From: Trichobilharzia regenti
Lineage: Eukaryota > Platyhelminthes > Trematoda > Strigeidida > Schistosomatidae
Direction of reading: 5' to 3'
NCBI GenBank assembly: GCA_944472135.2
Contig: OX235262.1
Span: 165,477,509 to 165,541,508, forward strand
DNA length: 64,000 nucleotides
Shown: positions 27,201 through 39,800 of the stretch, in pieces
How positions within the stretch are numbered: position 1 is the stretch's first letter
Layout: every line of letters starts with the position of its first letter
Position numbers and translations under genes: made by a program
The notes under the pieces: model-generated
The model's database searches: none
The model's input: the letters and a program-made list of their open reading frames with translations, nothing else
Told to the model about the DNA's origin: nothing

Positions 27201-30200
27201 GATGAACTGGCTTTCCTTATATTTTCACTAAGTTTTTCTCTGAATGAGCGACGCTGCATTCATCACTACCTCTTAAGATCATTGATTTGCTCCTCCATGT
27301 CGTTTACCTGAGTTCATTGTACATTGCACTGAATAAAAAAGTGAAGAAGAGTGCTAGGAAAGATAAAAGACAATTGTCCAACACACTGGAAACTCAAGCA
27401 GTACAAGCCGCATATAAAAGAGACCTCAGAGCATTATATCAGATAACCAGGTCTCCATCCGGGAAGAGATCAACACTGGAGAAACTTACAAAAGATGGTC
27501 AAGGGAATCTAATTATCAAAGTGGAGTGACAAAGGAAACAATGGGCCAATCAAACCAAAAGACTCTTGAACCGATCACCACCTACTAGTCGTCAAGAAAT
27601 ACCACCAACAACCACACAACTGTCAGTAAACCCCACTTCTCCAGTAAAAGCAGAAATCATAGATGCAAACAAGTTACTGAAGTCCGACTGGGAAGGCAGC
27701 AAGATCAGACGGAATTTTTGCGTAGCTACCAAAAGCTAATGCAAAATGAGAAATGCAAGCCAGACGTTCATCACAATGAAATCAGTTTGGAAATTTGCCC
27801 CACTCAGTATGAGGAACAAAATTTGGATTTTTAACACCATTGTTATATCAATCACCGCTTTTATATGGGTCAGAAACTTGGTGCGACATCAAAGCATTTC
27901 TAACAGGCGGCTTCAGACGTTTTCCAGCAGCTGCTTTGACAGGCTCAACTCCTAAGACTAGATGTCTGGACAGAAAGAATTGGCAGCAAGAAAGTCTAGA
28001 AATAAACCAACCAGGAACCTTTTGCTCAACAAATATAACGTATGGATATGAAAATAGATCTGACACACGCTGTGGAAACTTTCGAATGACATCGCTCGAG
28101 TGGAATGTGAATGTGAAACGACGAGTTGGATAAGTGTCACAAGGTGACGTAGAGGAGATCGTGTGAGGAGGAGATGTGGGACTATAGGCAATCTCTGAGC
28201 CAGCTAAAGAGAACAGCACAGAAAAGGACGAAGTGGAGATGTGCTGCTGAAGCCCTGCATTTCACTCATAATCCAGGGGAACAATAATATAATGATAATA
28301 ATATCGTTACTAACCTGACTTATTTCAGAGAATATATAAATTAAGATGAAAGGAGTGGAGAGTTTCTATTGGGTTTTAGTTATTTTTAACTAATATTACC
28401 CCATTATATAAGTCCCATTTTACATTTTTATGCTTCTTTTCCACACCTCTTCTGTTTTCTAGCTCACTAAACCATACTATGATTCCAATGCTTTACTAGT
28501 GATACAAATATTTCGAGTACCTCTCATATTCACAATAGGTGGTTCAATAAATATAAGTAAAACAGATAATTGGTTCACTGCACAATTAGCTTCCGATATG
28601 AAGAGTAAACGACGATCTTCGAAATTACGAAAGACACATCTAATTGGTTGGTCATTTGTGCGTCTCTTCGAATGGTAAATTCTTTATATTGCTTATATAC
28701 TGTTGTAATAACTACTGCATATTCTTCCATTCTTTCAGTTTAGTTTGTTCGTTTTGCCAGTAGAGCAACCATTTTTAAATGTCAAATGTATATTGTTGCT
28801 TTACTTATAACAACTGATAAACCACTGCACTGTTTGTACAGTTGGAGTTCAGCTGGCAACAGAATAGGTGACTATTTTGACTCAAAGATTGTCACATTTA
28901 ATTGAAGACGATTTTGTAATTTACGCCCGATTATTGTAATTATTTGCCTTTCGAACACTGAATCTGTGGATATAATCTTGTTGACAGATAATACCTATAA
29001 CTATCTGTTTGCTACTTTGTGCTTGTCTAACACTAACTAATATCTATAATTGTATATATTGACGGATTTACATGTTCCAGTTGTCTCAAGTCAGTGAGTC
29101 TATGATTTTGGTATCATTTTGGTTAACTGTGCCTAACTGTGATATTATTATAATTGTTGTCTCCTTTTGCCCTTCTTGCCGTGAATTAATTTCCTTTGGG
29201 TGGTGTTGTTCTGACTGTTTTATTCCTGGTTTTCCGGTTTTAAGGGGAGCAACCCACAAGGTCGCTTCTCTCTAAACTACATCTTAATGTAACAATTCCT
29301 TTCTCAGGTGTGAGACTAGCAACCCCACTCTGTAAACAAAACTGCTACAGAAACTTCAGCGCGATGAATATCTTTGCGCAAAAAGAAAAAGTCTGTGCGG
29401 GGACATGGATTGTCCGCACCGTGTACGAGATTAGAAAAGTTGCCCAGATCACAAACGAAATGGAAAGATACGGAATTCAAGTACTGGAGATATGTGACAG
29501 CAGATGGAACGGGAATGGACTCACCAATTTGTCAACGGGTGAGTCAGTGATCTACTCCGGTCACCCAGAAGATAACCACACGCACACCGAAGACGTGGCT
29601 ATCATGATGTCGCCAACGGCGACGAAGGCGTTGATGCAATGGGAGGCGATCTCGTCCAGGATAATGACACACCGACAGATTCAACTCCAAAGGAAGGAAA
29701 GTGTCAATCATACAGTGTTATGCACCCACAAAAAACGCAGACCTCGAAAAGAAAGAAGAATTCTACAGACCACTACAAGCAACAATGGACAATAGTCCAG
29801 CTGATGACATTAAAATACTAGTGGGAGACATGAACGCCAAACTTGGACCAGACAACACAGGAAGGGAACTCGTCATGGGTAGAGAAGCTCTTGAAGAAAT
29901 GAATGAAAATGGAGAACTCTTCTCCGACTTCTGCGCCTTCAACGAACTACTGATTGGTGGCAGCGTATACAAACACAAAGATATCCACAAGACTACATGG
30001 GTGTCACCAGATGGGCAAACCAAAAACCAAATTGACTTCATCTCAATGTTGCTCGAGGAAGTGAAAACGCAGCCCACATGACACAAAAGTAGGAAGAGGA
30101 GTAGACGGTGGCTCAGACCAGTATCTCGTACGAGGGATAATCCAAATCAAATTGAAAACTTTCAAGGAAACAGGAGCTACAGGTTTACCACAAGCCAAGT

Positions 30201-33200
30201 TCATTACTCAAAAACTGAAAGACCAAGATACAAAGGACATCTTCACTGCAAGCATCAGGGACAAAGCCGAGACACAAATCAACACCAGCGAAGAGGTCGG
30301 TGTCGAAAAGCGCTGGAACAACTTGAAAACGGTGTGGAGTCCATGCAAGTTCTAGGCAGAAAGAAGAGGCAGGACAAACAATGGCTCACTATGGACACTT
30401 GCAGACTAATAGAAGACAGAAGGATGGTTACACAAAAGATTATCCAGTGCATCGATGAGCAACATAAACAACAGTTGAATGCAAGCTACTAAACACTGAA
30501 CAAAAGAGTAAAGAAAAGTGCCAGGGAAGAAAAAAGAAAATATTATGAAGCCATGGTGAGTGAAGCAGAACAATCCGCAGTGCAGGCAAAGGAGACCTCA
30601 CCACAATCTACCGAACAACTAGGCACCTATCGGGCAAAGGTTCGACACAGATTAAGCCAGTAATGGATGACAATAGAAAGTCAATCACCAAAGAAGTGGA
30701 GTAAGGAAAACCCTGGGCTGAACACTTCAAAAGACTTCTAAATCGACCGCCACCTACAACGCGCTCAACAATATCAACAACGGAAGCAAAACTACCAGTG
30801 AACATCAACCCCTTGACGAGAACAGAAGTCCTGAATGCAATCAAGATGCTAAAAGCTCTAAAAGTAGCAGGACCAGATGGAATCCCAGCAGAAGCTCTAA
30901 AAATGGACCCAGAGACAACAGCGGACTTGATGACACCATTGCTGGAGAAGATGTGGAAGGAGGGCAAAGTATCTAAGGATTGGAAGAAAGGATACTTATT
31001 CAAACTACCAAAGAAAGGAGACTTAAGTCAATGCAAAAACTGGCGCGGAATTATGCTCTTGTCCATCCCAAGCAAAATACAAAGCCGCATCACCCTGGAG
31101 AGAATCAAACAAGCCCTAGATGAAAAACTTCGTCCGGAACAGGCCGAATTCAGGAGAAACAAATCATGTATTGATCAAATCGCCACACTACGGATCATCA
31201 TTGAACAAAGCTTGGAATGGCAGTCAGTCACCTCTCTATCTCAACTTCATCGACTTTGAAAAGGCCTTCGACAGCGTCGATCAAGAGGTGATTTGAAAAC
31301 TACTTCGCTACTACGGGGTTCCATCGACAATTATACATCTCATGCAACAGTCGTAAAACAATGCTGCATGCATTCCAAGTAATCCACAACGGGAAACTTA
31401 CGGAAGTCTTCGAAGTGAGGACGGGAGTGAAGCAAGGCTGTCTATTTTCGCCAATGATTCTCCTGATTGCAGTAGATTGGATAATGCAACAGAAAACGGG
31501 CGATGAGGAAGGAGGCATGAAATGGACTTGGAGGATCTGGACCTCGCCGATGATATATGTCTAATTTCCCACAAACTGTAAGATATCCAAGTGAAAAGCA
31601 ACAAGCTGACAGAAGAAGCATCAAAGATAAGACTCCAAGTTAACATAGATAACACAGAGGTGATGAAGATTCCTGGTCAACATCAACAGCAATACCAACA
31701 ACAACAGACAACAATCAGCATAAATGGGAGGTACCTGAAAGAAACAACCTCCTTTACTTACCCATCTGAGAAGCATCGTTTCAACTACAGACAGACAGAA
31801 CTGACGAGGATATCAATGCAAGGATCGGAAAAGCAAGACAAGCTTTCATTACTCTCATCAAGTCTGTGTGGAGGTCAACAGCACTCAGCATGACAATGAA
31901 AATAAGAATTGGATTTTCAACTCCAATGTGAAGTCAGTGCGATTCACTATACGGATCAGAGACTTGGCCAGCGCGTCATAAAGAGCATCTCCAACAAACT
32001 TCAGACATTCATACTGAGTTGTCTTCGCTCAATACTCAAGATCAGATGACCAGTCAGAAAAGATTAGCAACAGGGATCTCTAGTAATGTGCGAACCAACC
32101 AGTGACCGATTATGCAACAAATAAGCAGAAAGAAATGGAGATGGATTGGCCATACTCTGAGGAAACCATCAAGTGACATCACTAGAAAAAGTTTTGAGTG
32201 GAACCCGAAAGGGAAGCGGCGAGTTTTTCATCGGTGCGATGGTGACTTGGAGGAGGTCATGTGAAGAGGAGAGGAAAGCGTGTAGGGAGACTTGGAGCGG
32301 GTTGAAAAAGTTGGCAGAAAGCAGAAGGCAATGGAGACGTGCGGCTGAAGCTCTATGTTCCTATAGGAATCAAAAGAAATAATAATATAATAATAATTGC
32401 ATTAAAATACAGTTTTCATATACAGTAACAAATAAAGTGAGGAGCAATCAATTTGAGTCCTCGATAAACCCAGCAAACCAAGCAAATTTTTACAAACTGT
32501 TTATTTAATGGTTTTTTATCATAGTTCAGCAGAGAAATGGAACCACTTGCTGAAGGTTCATCGTTTTCAAAACAATCTCCTTTTATTTCAAAAAAACTGC
32601 TGAATATATCTATACTAAAAAGTGATGAGTATTCGTATTAGATAATCACAGCTCTCAGTGTTATTGTTTCTTTATCCTTTTTAGTGTAGTAAGGCTATTC
32701 AACAAGTTGTCGAGTTATGAGAATTGTAGAATCTTAAAACAATTTAAGTCATGAATAGGAATCTTTTCATCATTTTTACTAAATTTCCGTTTGGAGAACA
32801 TAATTCCTTCTACTCCAGATGTGAAAGTTAAACTGTGAAAACCTAAATTCATACCACTTGACACACTTTTCTGAACGATTAAGTTGAAAATGCTAAATAG
32901 CACTTATTTCAAGTCGGACCACTGACTGACATCGCTCAGGGAAACACTGAGAACCAGGGAGTATCAGAGAGCTGTTTCGTCTTAGTTTGAAACTCATCAT
33001 CATAACGCAACCACTGGGATTCGAACCCAGGACCTCACAGTTACAAGGCATGCTCGTAGACTACTGACCAACTGGGACTCGACTCCATGATACACGAATT
33101 CTAATCCCAGTGGGTGCGTGCTAGCTATGCGTCTCAACCTGGGGAGGAACAGCTGTCCAGTACTCCCTGATGGTTTTCAATAGTTCTCTAACTGATATCA

Positions 33201-36200
33201 ATCTGTTGTCAAACTGGAAACAAATCAAATCCTTACAAAATAACCCTTGAAAATGCTGTTTGTTTTTATTATTCATCTAATTACTGTTCAGATATTGTTG
33301 ACAAAGAACAGTTTTCCTACAATTATTATGCAATTTTTTATGCACAATATCTTTCTAAAACTAGCATTTCTTAATTTTAGGGGATTTCTGAGGAATGGAA
33401 CTCATGAACTATGTGTACTGAAACCACCAATTCGTTCACGCACATTGAGTAAAATCCAGAATGATGATGGAAAAGCTGCAGCGCTATGGAGGACGGATAG
33501 TCTTTTAGTAAGTTTTCTACCTAATTCATGTCTAAATCTCAGAGCTATATATATATATATATATATATGGGTACGCATCTTTACTTGTAAATCAACTGTG
33601 AGTTTTTGGAATTAACGTTTCCGTCTATTGGTTATTTTTGAATTGTTCTGACAATATAGAGGCTAGGCTGACGAAATATAGACGATTTTTTCAATGTGAG
33701 ATTTTCAGTTATTATGTATCGTTCATAAAGTGTTAGTTAATCTCACATCATGTCAAGTTTAGTTCATCACTGTATCTAAATGAAATTTCAGATTATTCAA
33801 TACTTACTACCATGTAAGATTCATCAAAGTAATACATCACTTCAGATTTAAACCTGAAATACTGAAAACCATTGAATGAGCTAATTATCACTGCTGCATT
33901 CGCCTAAGGACCAGTGGTAGTTGTGAAATGGTGTGCACCTCTGATTCCCTATGGAACATAAGGATTCACGATCAAATTTTCATCATTGGATTTCGTTATG
34001 TGTGTTCGTGTTTGTCTGCTTCCACAATTTCCCATAGGTCTTCGCTTTCTGCCTCATTGCAACCTCGGAACCCTGAATGATCACTCTCAATTCGGGTTAC
34101 ATCCGTAAACATCAGTCGAATCTTTAGGCAAAGCAATAAGAAGACGTAATTTGTCTGAATCGTGTAATGTATTAACGCAACACATTTCGAACAATCTGAT
34201 CACACACCGACTTGTCATAGGAATATACATATGAAATTAATAAAGAGTTAAGAGGTGAGAAAATAAATTTAGGACGACTTAAAAAGACATATTGAGGGAA
34301 AAACTAGCAACGAAGATGACTAAACCAAATAAGAGGGGTAATAGTACATCTACCCTGATTTCAAAAGAAAGTTTACCAAGGGCCACTTAGTGTGATGATG
34401 AATTGTTTTTGAATGCATAAAGGAGATTTAAACTTTCTAATTACTAGGGCTTCCACAAACTTTAGGATACGCCCCAAACACGTTCTGTAGACAGGTTTAA
34501 ATGACGTGTAAACATTAATTTTATGTCCTGTCTCTATAATATATATTTCACCATTAATGAGTTCTGGGAATTTCATTTGCTTCTGAAGGCATTCAGAAAT
34601 ATACTTTTAAGTTATTACTTGCAGAGATCGATGAGTCCTCCGCATGTTTGTGTGGAACACGCACATTCAAATTAGTAAATACAGTGGGATGTGAAATAAT
34701 TTTTCGCATGTTCGAAGGCTTAGATGGATATATTGGCTTCGCATTCCCTATTATTATCTTAGCTGCATAAAAGGTATTTTTAACCACAGCTTTCGACCTT
34801 TCTTTGCAAACTTTGTTTTGATACCAGCCAGGGTAGATATCCTATTACCCCTCTTATTTGGTTTAGTCATCTTCATTGTTAGTTTGACCCTCACTATGTC
34901 CTTTTAACTCGACCCAAAATTTATTTTCACACCTCTTAACTCTTTATTAGTTTCACATACCTGTGTGTGATTAGATTTTTTGAAATGTGTTGCGCAAATA
35001 CTACATTAAACAATTCAGATAAATTACTTCTTCTTATTGCGTTGTCTAAATTCTTAAAGGGAGCTAATTGTTTTAAATCCATCTTTTGCCGAATTCCTTT
35101 AATTCTGCAAAGTGGACAATCTACTTATATATGTAACAATAGAAGAAAAGGGCCAGGCAACAGATCGTTTTATTACGAAAACCAACAGGTATTTATATAA
35201 GTTTCACATACATTATTATAGCCTAGTCAAACGCAGGCTTCTGATTGGTTGTTTTTGAGTTCCTCGGAAAGTGGAGCCATCTATCTGCGAATCATATTTG
35301 CCCACGTTTAAGTTTGCTGTGAATGGTTGTTGAAACGGCCTTGTTCATATTTTCTCACGGCCCATGTTAGTGACCTAGACACTGACGTAAATTAATGTCA
35401 ACCAGTTGGCTAGCAGGCTGCTCTCACCATATATATATATATTATATGTACATAAGTAAATTGCAGATTATATAGTACTGTCATACTCACTGTACACTTT
35501 TGTATGGTTTCACCACTAATACGTCAAATTCCAGAAAAAAAATTCTGGGAAATCGTTCCTTAGATTTATTAGAGTCTTTAACATATGCAACTACTGTCTG
35601 GTAATATTCTTGACATTTCGATAAATTCGTCATTAGGTTCTACATTCATATGACAATAATAATCCAAGTATTATTGTTTTATATTATACTGAATCGATAG
35701 CGTCGACAGATTACATTTCAAAAGCATCGATAAGAGATAATATACATTAACTCCCATGAATTTCAACTTCCACCAATCCGTGATTTCAGCATGACTACAA
35801 GCCAGTATCAGCCGCACTTATTTTTCCCACTTCTGACCAGGTGGAACCCACTAGTCATGACTTCTTACTAGAAGTATGGGTGACGCTGTACTGTAGCTAC
35901 TAACTAGGGAGCGTCAAATTAATTTCGTGGATGAATGGTATACGATCTTGCCTTGTAACCGTAGGATCCTGGGTTCAAACCATGGTCAGTGCGTACTACT
36001 GAAGAATCCCAAACTAAGCTGTGCAGTACCCCCTGATGGTTTTCAATTTTAAGACTCTTCGCTGAATGACTGAATACTCAAGAGAAGATTAGTGTTTAGT
36101 CACTCACGAAGGATGAACAAAATTATGAAATGCATACTTGTTCTTAGCGTGGGATTCGCAACTCGTGTTTTCACTACAGCTATTCTACTGTGCTCACACA

Positions 36201-36818
36201 GAGGGACTAGACAGACTAATTCAGTCCAATTAAATTACAATTTAATTTTCTTTGCTAATTTATGAAAGTTAATGGAATAGCAGTTACTCTGTAAAGTTAT
36301 TTATCAGAGACTGTTTCTGATAAATCACATTGTCATCATAGCTGTCAATTCAGTACTAAATGTGACAAATTTGATACCTGTTATTTTTATAAACCTTTTA
36401 AATGAATATCACTTATGCTTACATCTAATTAAATTTTCAGCAAAATACAGTTTTAACCATTCATCTGCAAAATGCACGTTTTCTTGATTATGTTGAAGAA
36501 AGGAAACCAGAACCACAGGCAAGTTACACTAAAGTTTTTTTTCGTAACGTTGACTGTCTTTTCGACATAATGGATTGCACAAAATCTCTGGTAATATTCT
36601 CAAAAATTATGTAATTTACGATGTTAGCAGATAATCACGTATTTACAGTTATTTGATTTTTTTTGCAGAATAAAATGGTACCATCATTGTTTATTTCGTT
36701 GGCTTCTCATCATACGCTTACAGGTCAAAGTTATTATTAAATATATCTACAGAAACAATTTTAACAAACTTGCACAGAGTTCATTTTAAACAAAAATCAA
36801 TCAATATATATATACAGT

Positions 36819-36853
<35 letters not shown>

Positions 36854-39800
36854 GATAAACACTATGCGTCGGTGGCATAGCGGTTAGGAGGCTCGCCAAC
36901 CATGCACACTATCCGGGGTTCCATCCCCGACCGACGACTCACTCCTTTACCTTGCTAAGCCAGAAATAATGCTGGTAAAGTGGAAAGGTTGGGCATGAGG
37001 TTAGCAACCCCATCCTGTAAAAATAAACACTGCTACAGAAACTTCAAGCCTCCAGCTTGAAGCCCTATGTTCCACTGGGAGCGTGAAATAAAAAAAAAGA
37101 CAAATACTATTCTAAACAATAATGCTCATCAACAATGGAAACTCCCGTCATTACGTATTCAGATGAAAGAGAGATGAAAATTTCCAGTTACCAGGGCAAG
37201 GAAAGACTGATAACTGTTACTTTCTGAACGCACAAATCAAGTTTCAGGCGCATGATGGAAATGACTTCAGCGAACTTGAGGAGAATTGAGCTCATTTGCC
37301 TATTGATAACTTTGAACGGTTTCACAACGTTTACCTTATGACCCCTGTCAAGGAGATGCCTAACGATGGCACTGTTTAAATCATTTGTTCCCTTTAGACA
37401 TAGGCTTTTTGGTGCATGTTCAGAAAATCGTAGATATGCCCTTCTTTCTGTCTTTCCAATGTAACTGCTCCCGCAGATACATGTAAATTTGCACATACAG
37501 TTGGAGTTAGCATCAGGGTACCACTTTATTCTGCAAAAACTGTAGTTCTTGCTTGAGTGGATACGTTTTACTGCTATTCTGTAATGTTTCATGGGATATT
37601 TCTCAAAGAATTTGAGGACGTAATGTGCACTATAAAACTATGAGATGCTTTCTAATACAAAACACTTTTCATAAAGAGGCCTTCGGCTAGCTGTGTTCCT
37701 GAAAATCAATCTCTAAGGCCTCTGCAGTACAAAGTAGACAGAAACTCACTGTTTTCAGGAGGCTTCTTTTTTAACTTTGTAGATAACTTTGAATAAATTC
37801 TCCTTGCGTAGTGAGAGACCAGTGTTGAATATATGTTTAGTAAAGATAAACTGGAAGAAGGGAAAGGTGCCTATTGACTGGAGGAAAGGTTACCTCGTGA
37901 AACTACCAAAGAAGGGCGACTTAGGACTCTGCAAGAACTGGCGAGGAATCATGCTCCTATCGACGCCAAGTAAAATCCTGAGTCGCATCATCCTGGAGAG
38001 ATTAAAGGACGCACTGGAGACAGAACTCCGACCACAACAAGCTGGATTCAGGAAAGGCGAATCATGTACTGACCGAATTGCAACTCTACGCATCATCATC
38101 ACAGAACAAAGCATGGAATGGCAATCAAACCTCCACCTCAACTTTATAGACTTTGAGAAGGCCTTCGACAGCGTTGATCGTGAAGTAATTTGGAAAGTAC
38201 TCGAGTACTATGGCGTACCCCAAATATTAATCAACCTTATTCAACAGCTGTATGACAATGGCACCTGCCAAGTGATCCACAACGGAAGACTCAGCGAGGC
38301 GTTTGGAGTAAACACAGAAGTCAAACAAGGGTGCTTACTATCACCAACGATGATATTCCTAATTGTGGTGGACTGGATTATACGTCAGACTGTGGGAAAC
38401 GAGAAGACAGGAATATCCTGGACCGACGTGAAGAACCTAGAAGACCTGGATTTCGCGGATGACTTATGTTTGATGTCACACAAAATCGAAGACTTACAAA
38501 CGAAAACCGACAAACTGGTCGAAGAAGCAGCAAAGACAGGACTCCAGGTAAACATAGACAAGACGGAGGTTATGAAAATAACCAACCAGCAACAACAACA
38601 GCAGCAACATCCGACGTCAATCACCATCAACGGGAGGGATTTGAAAGAGGCTACTTCATTCATTTATCTAGGGAGCATTGTCTCAACTACAGGAGGATTT
38701 TTTTTTTATTACAGCTTGATTCCACACCGCATTTTCGGTACAAGTATGGAATTTCAGCATGTGATATCGGTAGCCCAAATTTTGCAGGCCGACCATAGAT
38801 ATCAGGTATGAGTCGGCGTGGGCTCGAACCCCGGACCATGTGCATGGTCGACGAGAGTCCTAACCACTGTGCCACCGACGCACAGACGAGAACATCAAAT
38901 CGAGAATCGGGAAGGCAGGCGAGAAACACATTCATCAGCCTGAGATCAATCTGGAAATCTTCGTCACTCAGCCACCATCAACAACAAAATTCGGATTTTC
39001 AATACAAACGTCAAGTCAGTCAGTTCTTCTATACGGATCAGAAACTTGACGGGCGGGTCACAAAGAATATTTCCAAAAGGCTGCAGACCTTTATTAACAA
39101 CTGTCTTCGCTCAATACTGAAGATCAGATGGCCGGAAAGAATCACCAACAAGGAATTATGGGAACAAACAAAGCAAGAACCAATCGCCCAACAAATATGC
39201 AGGAGAAAGTGGAGATGGATCGGACACTCGCTGAGGAGACCGCTGGGTGACATCGCGCGCCAAGCCCTCGAGTGCAACCCGAAAGGGAAGCGGCGTGTGG
39301 GACGTCCAAGGGTGACATGGAGGAGATTGTGTGAAGAGGAGTTGAAAGAATATGGATTAACATGGATGCAGGCGAAAAGTATAGCAGAAGACAGAAGAAA
39401 ATGGAGACGTGCAGTTGAAGCCCTATGTTCCACTAGGAACCCGAGGGAGCAATAGTAATATAAATAATAATAATAAAGATAAACTATCGCATCTGAACAC
39501 TTCTGTGCGCACCTATCAATTCACTTGCTCATGTGGAGTGAGATTTGCAAGTGGTTCAACTCACATTTTACCTAAAAAGAGTCAAAGAACATTATGCTGC
39601 TTGACTTTGAAAGGGTAACAGTGGGTCAATAAGCAGTGCTACTATAGCTGTGTTTACAAAATAAACAAATCTACCGAGAATATTGATATGGAAGACAAAC
39701 AACTTTAGAGGAAAGTAATATATATGGTTAAATTAGAGGAAATTTCTTAAAAATAAACTTCAGTGGAATATATTTTATGCTTCTACAGAATATCTTCATA

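Noticed and set aside
29072..29275. 67-residue open frame with several Cys
   Set aside because: No family resemblance, lies just before a LINE 5' end, and intron splice phases do not require it.
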